Shown: positions 36,701 to 49,000 of the stretch, piece after piece
Numbering within the stretch: position 1 is the first letter of the stretch
Layout of the letters: each line of letters starts with the position of its first letter
NCBI RefSeq assembly: GCF_051014685.1
Contig: NW_027478539.1
Location: 248,001 to 312,000 of the forward strand
DNA length: 64,000 nucleotides
Source of the DNA: Ptiloglossa arizonensis
Taxonomy: Eukaryota > Arthropoda > Insecta > Hymenoptera > Colletidae
Direction: 5' to 3'
Notes under the pieces: generated by a model
Database searches by the model: none
The model's input: only the letters and a program-made list of their open reading frames with translations
Told to the model about the DNA's origin: nothing
Translations under genes and position numbers: made by a program

Positions 36701-38145
36701 TAACTAGAACGGGCTAGGGGAAAAGTACGCATACCGTTGTAATCGGGCGAGTTTCTACCTTCAGATGCAATAGAAATTTTGGGAATTGGTCAATCCGTTC
36801 GCGAGATATGGCAGTTTGGAAGTAAGAAACGCTTGAGAAACTCAAAATTTTTGCAGTTCTGATGCTCGAAACGAATAACTAGAACGGGCTAGGGGAAAAG
36901 TACGCATACAGTTGTAATCGGGCGAGTTTCTACTTTCAGATGCATCAGAAATTTTGCGGATTGGACAATCCGTTCGCGAGATGTGGCAGTTTGTAGGTGA
37001 GAAACACTTGAGAAACTCAAAATTATCGCAGTTCTGATGCTCGAAACGAATAACTAGAACGGCCTAGGGGAAAAGTACGCATACCGTTGTAATCGGGCGA
37101 GTTTCTACCTTCAGATGCAACAGAAAGTTTGCGGATTGGTCAATCCGTTCGCGAGATATGGCAGTTTGGAAGTAAGACTCGCTTGAGAAACTCAAAATTT
37201 TCGCAGTTCTGAAGCTCGAAACGAATAACTAGAACGGCCTAGGGGAAAGGTACGCATACCGTTGCAATCGGGCGAGTTTCTACTTTCAGATGCATCACAA
37301 ATTTTGCGGATTGGACAATCCGTTCGCGAGATGTGGCAGTTTGTACGTGAGAAACGCTTGAGAAACTCAAAATTTTCGCAGTTCTGATGCTCGAAACGAA
37401 TAACTAGAACGGCCTAGGGGAAAAGTACGCATACCGTTGTAATGGGGCGAGTTTCTACTTTCAGATGCAACAGAAATTTTGCGGATTGGTCAATCCGTTC
37501 GCGAGATATGGCAGTTTGGAAGTAAGCAACGCTTGAGAAACTCAAAATTTTCGCAGTTCTGTTGCTCGAAACGAATAACTAGAACGGGCTAGGGGAAAAG
37601 TATGCATACAGTTGTAATCGGGCGAGTTTCTACTTTCAGATGCAACAGAAATTTTGCGGATTGGTTAATCCGTTCGCGAGATATGGCAGTTTGGATGTAA
37701 GAAACGCTCGAGAAACTCAAAATTTTCGAAGTTCTGATGCTCGACAAGCATAACTAGAACGGGCTAGGGGAAAAGTACGCATACAGTTGTAATTGGGCGA
37801 GTTTCTACTTTCAGATGCATCAGAAATTTTGCGGATTGGACAATCCGTTCGCGAGATGTGGCAGTTTGTAGGTGAGAAACGCTTGAGAAACTCAAAATTT
37901 TCGCAGTTCTGATGCTTGAAACGAATAACTAGAACGGCCTAGGGGAAAAGTACGCATACCGTTGTAATCGGGCGAGTTTCTACCTTCAGATGCAACAGAA
38001 ATTTTGCGGATTGGTCAATCCGTTCGCGAGATATGGCAGTTTGTAGGTAAGAAACGCTTGAGAAACTCAACATTTTCGCAGTTCTGATGCTCGAAACGAA
38101 TAACTAAAACGGCCTAGGGGAAAAGTACGCATACCGTTGTAATCG
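33771..38145 (+). repeat. 5,075-bp block, copy B, shortened by three monomers
   Basis: This copy follows directly and repeats copy A. It lacks 525 bp, because the monomer at 37446 fuses the left part of the 32371 type with the right part of the 32896 type. After the fusion the offset to copy A becomes 4,550 bases. Sequence between copies is almost identical by eye; a private change is CATACCCTTG near 36210. The left joint lies in the chimeric monomer at 33596, between about 33697 and 33737. Confidence 0.88.
37446..37620 (+). other. Chimeric monomer at a 525-bp deletion joint
   Basis: Up to base 37521 the unit carries markers of the 32371 type (preceded by AATGGGG, then GGAAG). From 37527 it carries those of the 32896 type (GCAAC, GTTGCTCG, GGGCTAGG, TATGCATACA). 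The parent change is confined to the five bases 37522-37526 (GTAAG). It removed exactly three units, keeping phase. Confidence 0.85.
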
Positions 38146-40945
38146 GGCGAGTTTCTACTTTCAGATGCATCAGAAATTTTGCGGATTGGTCAATCCGTTC
38201 GCGAGATATGGCAGTTTGGAGGTAAGAAACGCTTGAGAAACTCAAAATTTTCGCAGTTCTGATGCTCGAAACGAATAACTAGAACGGACTAGGGGAAAAG
38301 TACGCATGCCGTTGTAATCGGGCGAGTTTCTACTTTCAGATGCAACAGAAATTTTGCGGATTGGTCTATCCGTTCGCGAGATATGGCAGTTTGGAGGTAA
38401 GCAACGCTTGAGAAACTCAAAATTTTCGCAGTTCTGTTGCTCGAAACGAATAACTAGAACGGCCTAGGGGAAAAGTACGCATAGTGTTGTAAGCGGGCGA
38501 GTTTCTACTTTCAGATGCATCAGAAATTTTGCGGATTGGACAATCCGTTCGCGAGATATGGCAGTTTGGAGGTAAGAAACGCTCGAGGAACTCAAAATTA
38601 TCGCAGTTCTGATGCTCGACAAGCATAACTAGAACGGCCTAGGGGAAAAGTACGCACACCGTTGTAATCGGGCGAGTTTCTACTTTCAGATGCAACAGAA
38701 ATTTTGCGGATTGGTCAATCCGTTCGCGAGATATGGCAGTTTGGAGGTAAGCAACGCTTGAAAAACTCAAAATTTTTGCAGTTCTGATGCTCGAAACGAA
38801 TAACTAGAACGGGCTAGGGGAAAAGTACGCATACCGTTGTAATCGGGCGAGTTTCTACTTTCAGATGCAACAGAAATTTTGCGGATTGGTCAATCCGTTC
38901 GCGAGATATGGCAGTTTGGATGTAAGAAACGCTTGAGAAACTCAAAATTTTCGCAGTTCTGATGCTCGAAACGAATAACTAGAACGGCCTAGGGGAAAAG
39001 TACGCATAGTGTTGTAATCGGGCGAGTTTCTACCTTCACATGCAACAGAAATTTTGCGGATTGGTCAATCCGTTCGCGTGATATGGCAGTTTGGAGGTAA
39101 GCAACGCTTGAAAAACTCAAAATTTTCGCAGTTCTGTTGCTCGAAACGAATAACTAGAACGGGCTAGGGGAAAAGTACGCACACCGTTGTAATCGGGCGA
39201 GTTTCTACTTTCAGATGCAACAGAAATTTTGCGGATTGGTCAATCCGTTCGCGAGATATGGCAGTTTGGAGGTAAGCAACGCTTGAAAAACTCAAAATTT
39301 TCGCAGTTCTGTTGCTCGAAACGAATAACTAGAACGGGCTAGGGGAAAAGTACGCATACCGTTGTAATCGGGCGAGTTTCTACCTTCAGATGCAATAGAA
39401 ATTTTGGGAATTGGTCAATCCGTTCGCGAGATATGGCAGTTTGGAAGTAAGAAACGCTTGAGAAACTCAAAATTTTTGCAGTTCTGATGCTCGAAACGAA
39501 TAACTAGAACGGGCTAGGGGAAAAGTACGCATACAGTTGTAATCGGGCGAGTTTCTACTTTCAGATGCATCAGAAATTTTGCGGATTGGACAATCCGTTC
39601 GCGAGATGTGGCAGTTTGTAGGTGAGAAACACTTGAGAAACTCAAAATTATCGCAGTTCTGATGCTCGAAACGAATAACTAGAACGGCCTAGGGGAAAAG
39701 TACGCATACCGTTGTAATCGGGCGAGTTTCTACCTTCAGATGCAACAGAAAGTTTGCGGATTGGTTAATCCGTTCGCGAGATATGGCAGTTTGGAAGTAA
39801 GACTCGCTTGAGAAACTCAAAATTTTCGCAGTTCTGAAGCTCGAAACGAATAACTAGAACGGCCTAGGGGAAAGGTACGCATACCGTTGCAATCGGGCGA
39901 GTTTCTACTTTCAGATGCATCACAAATTTTGCGGATTGGACAATCCGTTCGCGAGATGTGGCAGTTTGTACGTGAGAAACGCTTGAGAAACTCAAAATTT
40001 TCGCAGTTCTGATGCTCGAAACGAATAACTAGAACGGCCTAGGGGAAAAGTACGCATACCGTTGTAATGGGGCGAGTTTCTACTTTCAGATGCAACAGAA
40101 ATTTTGCGGATTGGTCAATCCGTTCGCGAGATATGGCAGTTTGGAAGTAAGAAACGCTTGAGAAACTCAAAATTTTCGCAGTTCTGATGCTCGAAACGAA
40201 TAACTAGAACGGCCTAGGGGAAAAGTACGCATACCGTTGTAATCGGGCGAGTTTCGACCTTCAGATGCAACAGAAATTTTGCGGATTGGTCAATCCTTTC
40301 GCGACATGTGGCAGTTTGGAAGTAAGAAACGCTTGAGAAACTCAACATTTTAGCAGTTCTGATGCTCGAAACGAATAACTAGAACGGCCTAGGGGAAAAG
40401 TACGCATACCGTTGTAATCGGGCGAGTTTCTACTTTCAGATGCAACAGAAATTTTGCGGATTGGTCAATCCGTTCGCGAGATATGGCAGTTTGGAGGTAA
40501 GAAACGCTTGAGAAACTCAAAATTTTCGCAGTTCTGATGCTCGAAACGAATAACTAGAACGGACTAGGGGAAAAGTACGCATACCGTTGTAATCGGGCGA
40601 GTTTCTACTTTCAGATGCAACAGAAATTTTGCGGATTGGTCAATCCGTTCGCGAGATATGGCAGTTTGGATGTAAGCAACGCTTGAGAAACTCAAAATTT
40701 TCGCAGTTCTGTTGCTCGAAACGAATAACTAGAACGGGCTAGGGGAAAAGTATGCATACAGTTGTAATCGGGCGAGTTTCTACTTTCAGATGCAACAGAA
40801 ATTTTGCGGATTGGTTAATCCGTTCGCGAGATATGGCAGTTTGGATGTAAGAAACGCTCGAGAAACTCAAAATTTTCGAAGTTCTGATGCTCGACAAGCA
40901 TAACTAGAACGGCCTAGGGGAAAAGTACGCACACCGTTGTAATCG
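38146..40945 (+). repeat. 5,075-bp block, partial copy C (16 monomers)
   Basis: These monomers match 30446-33245 of copy A at an offset of 7,700 bases (44 units). They also match copy B at 2,625 bases, except that they retain the CGACATGTG and GGACTAG monomers (40246, 40421) that copy B lost. Copy C was therefore not made from the present copy B alone. One private change is GGTTAATCC at the monomer of 39721. The block ends where a GTACGAAACG monomer begins a new pattern at 40946. Confidence 0.86.
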
Positions 40946-42170
40946 GGCGAGTTTCTACTTTCAGATGCATCAGAAATTTTGCGGATTGGTCAATCCGTTC
41001 GCGAGATATGGCAGTTTGGAGGTACGAAACGCTTGAGAAACTCAAAATTTTCGCAGTTCTGATGCTCGAAATGAATAACTAGAACGGCCTAGGGGAAAAG
41101 TACGCACACCGTTGTAATCGGGCGAGTTTCTACTTTCAGATGCAACAGAAATTTTGCGGATTGGTCAATCCGTTCGCGAGATATGGCAGTTTGGACGTAA
41201 GCAACGCTTGAAAAACTCAAAATTTTCGCAGTTCTGTTTCTCGAAACGAATAACTAGAACGGGCTAGGGGAAAAGTACGCATACCGTTGTAATCGGGCGA
41301 GCTTCTACTTTCAGATGCAACAGAAATTTCGCGGATTGGTCATTCCGTTCGCGAGTTATGGCAGTTTGGAGGTAAGAAACGCTTGAGAAACTCAAAATTT
41401 TCGCAGTTCTGATGCTCGAAACGAATAACTAGAACGGCCTAGGGGAAAAGTACGCATAGTGTTGTAATCGGGCGAGTATCTACTTTCAGATGCAACAGAA
41501 ATTTTGCGGATTGGTCAATCCGTTCGCGAGATATGGCAGTTTGGAGGTAAGCAACGCTTGAAAAACTCAAAATTTTCGCAGTTCTGTTGCTCGAAACGAA
41601 TAACTACAACGTGCTAGGGGAAAAGTACGCATACCGTTGTAATCGGGCGAGTTTCTACTTTCAGATGCAACAGAAGTTTTGCGGATTGGTCAATCCGTTC
41701 GCGAGATATGGCAGTTTGGAGGTAAGCAACGCTTGAAAAACTCAAAATTTTCGCAGTTCTGTTGCTCGAAACGAATAACTAGAACGGGCTAGGGGAAAAG
41801 TACGCATACCGTTGTAATCGGGCGAGTATCTACTTTCAGATGCAACAGAAATTTTGCGGATTGGTCAATCCGTTCGCGAGATATGGCAGTTTGGAAGTAA
41901 GAAACGCTTGAGAAACTCAAAATTTTCGCAGTTCTGATGCTCGAAACGAATAACTAGAACGGCCTAGGGGAAAAGTACGCATAGTGTTGTAATCGGGCGA
42001 GTTTCTACTTTCAGATGCAACAGAAATTTTGCGGATTGGTCAATCCGTTCGCGAGATATGGCAGTTTGGAGGTAAGCAACGCTTGAAAAACTCAAAATTT
42101 TTGCAGTTCTGATGCTCGAAACGAATAACTAGAACGGACTAGGGGAAAAGTACGCATGCCGTTGTAATCG
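40071..42170 (+). repeat. About 2-kb block, first copy (offset 3,675 bp)
   Basis: Units here share ordered markers with units 21 monomers downstream: CGACATGTG (40246), GGACTAG (40421), GTACGAAACG with GAAATGAATAAC (40946), GACGTAAGC with GTTTCTCG (41121), ATTTCGCGG with GAGTTATGG (41296), GTATCTAC with AACTACAACGTGCT (41471), AGAAGTTTTG (41646) and GTATC with GGAAG (41821). The first monomers overlap the end of the 5,075-bp copy C, so this event post-dates that block. Confidence 0.82.
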
Positions 42171-43745
42171 GGCGAGTTTCTACTTTCAGATGCAACAGAA
42201 ATTTTGCGGATTGGTCTATCCGTTCGCGAGATATGGCAGTTTGGAGGTAAGCAACGCTTGAGAAACTCAAAATTTTCGCAGTTCTGTTGCTCGAAACGAA
42301 TAACTAGAACGGCCTAGGGGAAAAGTACGCATAGTGTTGTAAGCGGGCGAGTTTCTACTTTCAGATGCATCAGAAATTTTGCGGATTGGTCAATCCGTTC
42401 GCGAGATATGGCAGTTTGGAGGTAAGAAACGCTCGAGGAACTCAAAATTATCGCAGTTCTGATGCTCGACAAGCATAACTAGAACGGCCTAGGGGAAAAG
42501 TACGCACACCGTTGTAATCGGGCGAGTTTCTACTTTCAGATGCAACAGAAATTTTGCGGATTGGTCAATCCGTTCGCGAGATATGGCAGTTTGGAGGTAA
42601 GCAACGCTTGAAAAACTCAAAATTTTTGCAGTTCTGATGCTCGAAACGAATAACTAGAACGGGCTAGGGGAAAAGTACGCATACCGTTGTAATCGGGCGA
42701 GTTTCTACTTTCAGATGCAACAGAAATTTTGCGGATTGGTCAATCCGTTCGCGAGATATGGCAGTTTGGATGTAAGAAACGCTTGAGAAACTCAAAATTT
42801 TCGCAGTTCTGATGCTCGAAACGAATAACTAGAACGGCCTAGGGGAAAAGTACGCATAGTGTTGTAATCGGGCGAGTTTCTACCTTCACATGCAACAGAA
42901 ATTTTGCGGATTGGTCAATCCGTTCGCGTGATATGGCAGTTTGGAGGTAAGCAACGCTTGAAAAACTCAAAATTTTTGCAGTTCTGATGCTCGAAACGAA
43001 TAACTAGAACGGACTAGGGGAAAAGTACGCATGCCGTTGTAATCGGGCGAGTTTCTACTTTCAGATGCAACAGAAATTTTGCGGATTGGTCTATCCGTTC
43101 GCGAGATATGGCAGTTTGGAGGTAAGCAACGCTTGAGAAACTCAAAATTTTCGCAGTTCTGTTGCTCGAAACGAATAACTAGAACGGCCTAGGGGAAAAG
43201 TACGCATAGTGTTGTAAGCGGGCGAGTTTCTACTTTCAGATGCATCAGAAATTTTGCGGATTGGTCAATCCGTTCGCGAGATATGGCAGTTTGGAGGTAA
43301 GAAACGCTCGAGGAACTCAAAATTATCGCAGTTCTGATGCTCGACAAGCATAACTAGAACGGCCTAGGGGAAAAGTACGCACACCGTTGTAATCGGGCGA
43401 GTTTCTACTTTCAGATGCAACAGAAATTTTGCGGATTGGTCAATCCGTTCGCGAGATATGGCAGTTTGGAGGTAAGCAACGCTTGAAAAACTCAAAATTT
43501 TTGCAGTTCTGATGCTCGAAACGAATAACTAGAACGGGCTAGGGGAAAAGTACGCATACCGTTGTAATCGGGCGAGTTTCTACTTTCAGATGCAACAGAA
43601 ATTTTGCGGATTGGTCAATCCGTTCGCGAGATATGGCAGTTTGGATGTAAGAAACGCTTGAGAAACTCAAAATTTTCGCAGTTCTGATGCTCGAAACGAA
43701 TAACTAGAACGGCCTAGGGGAAAAGTACGCATACCGTTGTAATCG
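42171..43745 (+). repeat. Five-monomer (875 bp) tandem duplication
   Basis: Monomers marked GTCTATCC ending TTGTAAGCG, GATGCATCAG with CTCGAGG and AATTATC, GCAAC with TTTTTGCAG, and GGATG occur at 42171-42870 and again at 43046-43745. The monomer with CACATGC and GCGTGAT (42871) lies between them and ends in the GGACTAG/CATGCC form that leads into the second copy. The set resembles 35696-36570 but reads GGTCAATCC where the latter has GGACAATCC. Confidence 0.83.
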
Positions 43746-46020
43746 GGCGAGTTTCTACCTTCAGATGCAACAGAAAGTTTGCGGATTGGTCAATCCGTTC
43801 GCGAGATATGGCAGTTTGGAAGTAAGAAACGCTTGAGAAACTCAAAATTTTCGCAGTTCTGATGCTCGAAACGAATAACTAGAACGGCCTAGGGGAAAAG
43901 TACGCATACCGTTGTAATCGGGCGAGTTTCGACCTTCAGATGCAACAGAAATTTTGCGGATTGGTCAATCCTTTCGCGACATGTGGCAGTTTGGAAGTAA
44001 GAAACGCTTGAGAAACTCAACATTTTAGCAGTTCTGATGCTCGAAACGAATAACTAGAACGGCCTAGGGGAAAAGTACGCATACCGTTGTAATCGGGCGA
44101 GTTTCTACTTTCAGATGCAACAGAAATTTTGCGGATTGGTCAATCCGTTCGCGAGATATGGCAGTTTGGAGGTAAGAAACGCTTGAGAAACTCAAAATTT
44201 TCGCAGTTCTGATGCTCGAAACGAATAACTAGAACGGACTAGGGGAAAAGTACGCATACCGTTGTAATCGGGCGAGTTTCTACTTTCAGATGCAACAGAA
44301 ATTTTGCGGATTGGTCAATCCGTTCGCGAGATATGGCAGTTTGGATGTAAGCAACGCTTGAGAAACTCAAAATTTTCGCAGTTCTGTTGCTCGAAACGAA
44401 TAACTAGAACGGGCTAGGGGAAAAGTATGCATACAGTTGTAATCGGGCGAGTTTCTACTTTCAGATGCAACAGAAATTTTGCGGATTGGTTAATCCGTTC
44501 GCGAGATATGGCAGTTTGGAGGTAAGAAACGCTCGAGAAACTCAAAATTTTCGAAGTTCTGATGCTCGACAAGTATAACTAGAACGGCCTAGGGGAAAAG
44601 TACGCACACCGTTGTAATCGGGCGAGTTTCTACTTTCAGATGCATCAGAAATTTTGCGGATTGGTCAATCCGTTCGCGAGATATGGCAGTTTGGAGGTAC
44701 GAAACGCTTGAGAAACTCAAAATTTTCGCAGTTCTGATGCTCGAAATGAATAACTAGAACGGCCTAGGGGAAAAGTACGCACACCGTTGTAATCGGGCGA
44801 GTTTCTACTTTCAGATGCAACAGAAATTTTGCGGATTGGTCAATCCGTTCGCGAGATATGGCAGTTTGGACGTAAGCAACGCTTGAAAAACTCAAAATTT
44901 TCGCAGTTCTGTTTCTCGAAACGAATAACTAGAACGTGCTAGGGGAAAAGTACGCATACCGTTGTAATCGGGCGAGCTTCTACTTTCAGATGCAACAGAA
45001 ATTTCGCGGATTGGTCATTCCGTTCGCGAGTTATGGCAGTTTGGAGGTAAGAAACGCTTGAGAAACTCAAAATTTTCGCAGTTCTGATGCTCGAAACGAA
45101 TAACTAGAACGGCCTAGGGGAAAAGTACGCATAGTGTTGTAATCGGGCGAGTATCTACTTTCAGATGCAACAGAAATTTTGCGGATTGGTCAATCCGTTC
45201 GCGAGATATGGCAGTTTGGAGGTAAGCAACGCTTGAAAAACTCAAAATTTTCGCAGTTCTGTTGCTCGAAACGAATAACTACAACGTGCTAGGGGAAAAG
45301 TACGCATACCGTTGTAATCGGGCGAGTTTCTACTTTCAGATGCAACAGAAGTTTTGCGGATTGGTCAATCCGTTCGCGAGATATGGCAGTTTGGAGGTAA
45401 GCAACGCTTGAAAAACTCAAAATTTTCGCAGTTCTGTTGCTCGAAACGAATAACTAGAACGGGCTAGGGGAAAAGTACGCATACCGTTGTAATCGGGCGA
45501 GTATCTACTTTCAGGTGCAACAGAAATTTTGCGGATTGGTCAATCCGTTCGCGAGATATGGCAGTTTGGAAGTAAGAAACGCTTGAGAAACTCAAAATTT
45601 TCGCAGTTCTGATGCTCGAAACGAATAACTAGAACGGCCTAGGGGAAAAGTACTCATAGTGTTGTAATCGGGCGAGTTTCTACTTTCAGATGCAACAGAA
45701 ATTTTGCGGATTGGTCAATCCGTTCGCGAGATATGGCAGTTTGGAGGTAAGCAACGCTTGAAAAACTCAAAATTTTCGCAGTTCTGTTGCTCGAAACGAA
45801 TAACTAAAACGGGCTAGGGGAAAAGTACGCCTACCGTTGTAATCGGGCGAGTATCTACTTTCAGATGCAACAGAAATTTTGCGGATTGGTCAATCCGTTC
45901 GCGAGATATGGCAGTTTGGAGGTAAGCAACGCTTGAAAAACTCAAAATTTTCGCAGTTCTGTTGCTCGAAACGAATAACTAGAACGGGCTAGGGGAAAAG
46001 TACGCATACCGTTGTAATCG
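43746..46020 (+). repeat. About 2-kb block, second copy
   Basis: This repeats 40071-42070 at an offset of 3,675 bases. The first monomer is chimeric: TACCTTCAG with AAAGTTT from the 39721 type on its left, GGAAGTAAGAAAC from the 40071 type on its right. Private changes include AAGTATAAC near 44573, GTGCTAGG near 44937, CAGGTGC near 45515 and ACTCATAG near 45653. The block then runs into ordinary GCAAC monomers (45671, 45846). Confidence 0.8.
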
Positions 46021-49000
46021 GGCGAGTTTCTACCTTCAGATGCAACAGAAATTTTGCGGATTGGTCAATCCGTTCGCGAGATATGGCAGTTTGTAGGTAA
46101 GAACCGCTTGAGAAACTCAACATTTTCGCAGTTCTGATGCTCGAAACGAATAACTAGAACAGCCTAGGGGAAACGTACGCACACCGTTGTAATCGGGCGA
46201 GTTTCTACTTTCAGATGCAACAGAAATTTTGCGGATTGGTCAATCCGTTCGCGAGATATGGCAGTTTGGAGGTAAGCAACGCTTGAGAAACTCAAAGTTT
46301 TCGCAGTTCTGTTGCTCGAAACGAATAACTAGAACGGCCTAGGGGAAAAGTACGCATAGTGTTGTAATCGGGCGAGTTTCTACTTTCAGATGCATCAGAA
46401 ATTTTGCGGATTGGTCAATCCGTTCGCGAGATATGGCAGTTTGGAGGTAAGAAACGCTCGAGAAACTCAAAATTATCGCAGTTCTGATGCTCGACAAGCA
46501 TAACTAGAACGGCCTAGGGGAAAAGTACGCACACCGTTGTAATCGGGCGAGTTTCTACTTTCAGATGCAACAGAAATTTTGCGGATTGGTCAATCCGTTC
46601 GCGAGATATGGCAGTTTGGAGGTAAGCAACGCTTGAAAAACTCAAAATTTTCGCAGTTCTGTTGCTCGAAACGAATAACTAGAACGGGCTAGGGGAAAAG
46701 TACGCATACCGTTGTAATCGGGCGAGTTTCTACTTTCAGATGCAACAGAAATTTTGCGGATTGGTCAATCCGTTCGCGAGATATGGCAGTTTGGATGTAA
46801 GAAACGCTTGAGAAACTCAAAATTTTCGCAGTTCTGATGCTCGAAACGAATAACTAGAACGGCCTAGGGGAAAAGTACGCATAGTGTTGTAATCGGGCGA
46901 GTTTCTACTTTCAGATGCAACAGAAATTTTGCGGATTGGTCAATCCGTTCGCGTGATATGGCAGTTTGGAGGTAAGCAACGCTTGAAAAACTCAAAATTT
47001 TCGCAGTTCTGATGCTCGAAACGAATAACTAGAACGGCCTAGGGGGAAAGTACGCATACCGTTGTAGTCGGGCGAGTTTCTACTTTCAGATGCATCAGAA
47101 TTTTTGCGGATTGGACAATCCGTTCGCGAGATGTGGCAGTTTGTAGGTGAGAAACGCTTGAGAAACTCAAAATTTTCGCAGTTCTGATGCTCGAAACGAA
47201 TAACTAGAACGGCCTAGGGGAAAAGTACGCATACCGTTGTAATCGGGCGAGTTTCTACCTTCAGATGCAACAGAAATTTTGCGGATTGGTCAATCCGTTC
47301 GCGAGATATGGCAGTTTGGATGTAAGAAACGCTTGAGAAACTCAAAATTTTCGCAGTTCTGATGCTCGAAACGAATAACTAGAACGGCCTAGGGGAAAAG
47401 TACGCATACCGTTGTAATCGGGCGAGTTTCTACCTTCAGATGCAACAGAAATTTTGGGAATTGGTCATTCCGTTCGCGAGTTATGGCAGTTTGGAGGTAA
47501 GAAACGCTTGAGAAACTCAAAATTTTCGCAGTTCTGATGCTCGAAACGAATAACTAGAACGGCCTAGGGGAAAAGTACGCATAGTGTTGTAATCGGGCGA
47601 GTATCTACTTTCAGATGCAACAGAAATTTTGCGGATTGGTCAATCCGTTCGCGAGATATGGCAGTTTGGAAGTAAGAAACGCTTGAGAAACTCAAAATTT
47701 TCGCAGTTCTGATGCTCGAAACGAATAACTAGAACGGCCTAGGGGAAAAGTACACATAGTGTTGTAATCGGGCGAGTTTCTACTTTCAGATGCAACAGAA
47801 ATTTTGCGGATTGGTCAATCCGTTCGCGAGATATGGCAGTTTGGAGGTAAGCAACGCTTGAAAAACTCAAAATTTTCGCAGTTCTGTTGCTCGAAACGAA
47901 TAACTAGAACGGGCTAGGGGAAAAGTACGCCTACCGTTGTAATCGGGCGAGTTTCTACTTTCAGATGCAACAGAAATTTTGCGGATTGGTCAATCCGTTC
48001 GCGAGATATGGCAGTTTGGAGGTAAGCAACGTTTGAAAAACTCAAAATTTTCGCAGTTCTGTTGCTCGAAACGAATAACTAGAACGGGCTAGGGGAAAAG
48101 TACGCATACCGTTGTAATCGGGCGAGTTTCTACCTTCAGATGCAACAGAAATTTTGCGGATTGGTCAATCCGTTCGCGAGACATGGCAGTTTGTAGGTAA
48201 GAACCGCTTGAGAAACTCAACATTTTCGCAGTTCTGATGCTCGAAACGAATAAGTAGAACAGCCTAGGGGAAAAGTACGCACACCGTTGTAATCGGGCGA
48301 GTTTCTACTTTCAGATGCAACAGAAATTTTGCGGATTGGTCAATCCGTTCGCGAGATATGGCAGTTTGGAGGTAAGCAACGCTTGAGAAACTCAAAGTTT
48401 TCGCAGTTCTGTTGCTCGAAACGAATAACTAGAACGGCCTAGGGGAAAAGTACGCATAGTGTTGTAATCGGGCGAGTTTCTACTTTCAGATGCATCAGAA
48501 ATTTTGCGGATTGGTCAATCCGTTCGCGAGATATGGCAGTTTGGAGGTAAGAAACGCTCGAGAAACTCAAAATTATCGCAGTTCTGATGCTCGACAAGCA
48601 TAACTAGAACGGCCTAGGGGAAAAGTACGCACACCGTTGTAATCGGGCGAGTTTCTACTTTCAGATGCAACAGAAATTTTGCGGATTGGTCAATCCGTTC
48701 GCGAGATATGGCAGTTTGGAGGTAAGCAACGCTTGAAAAACTCAAAATTTTCGCAGTTCTGTTGCTCGAAACGAATAACTAGAACGGGCTAGGGGAAAAG
48801 TACGCATACCGTTGTAATCGGGCGAGTTTCTACTTTCAGATGCAACAGAAATTTTGCGGATTGGTCAATCCGTTCGCGAGATATGGCAGTTTGGATGTAA
48901 GAAACGCTTGAGAAACTCAAAATTTTCGCAGTTCTGATGCTCGAAACGAATAACTAGAACGGCCTAGGGGAAAAGTACGCATAGTGTTGTAATCGGGCGA

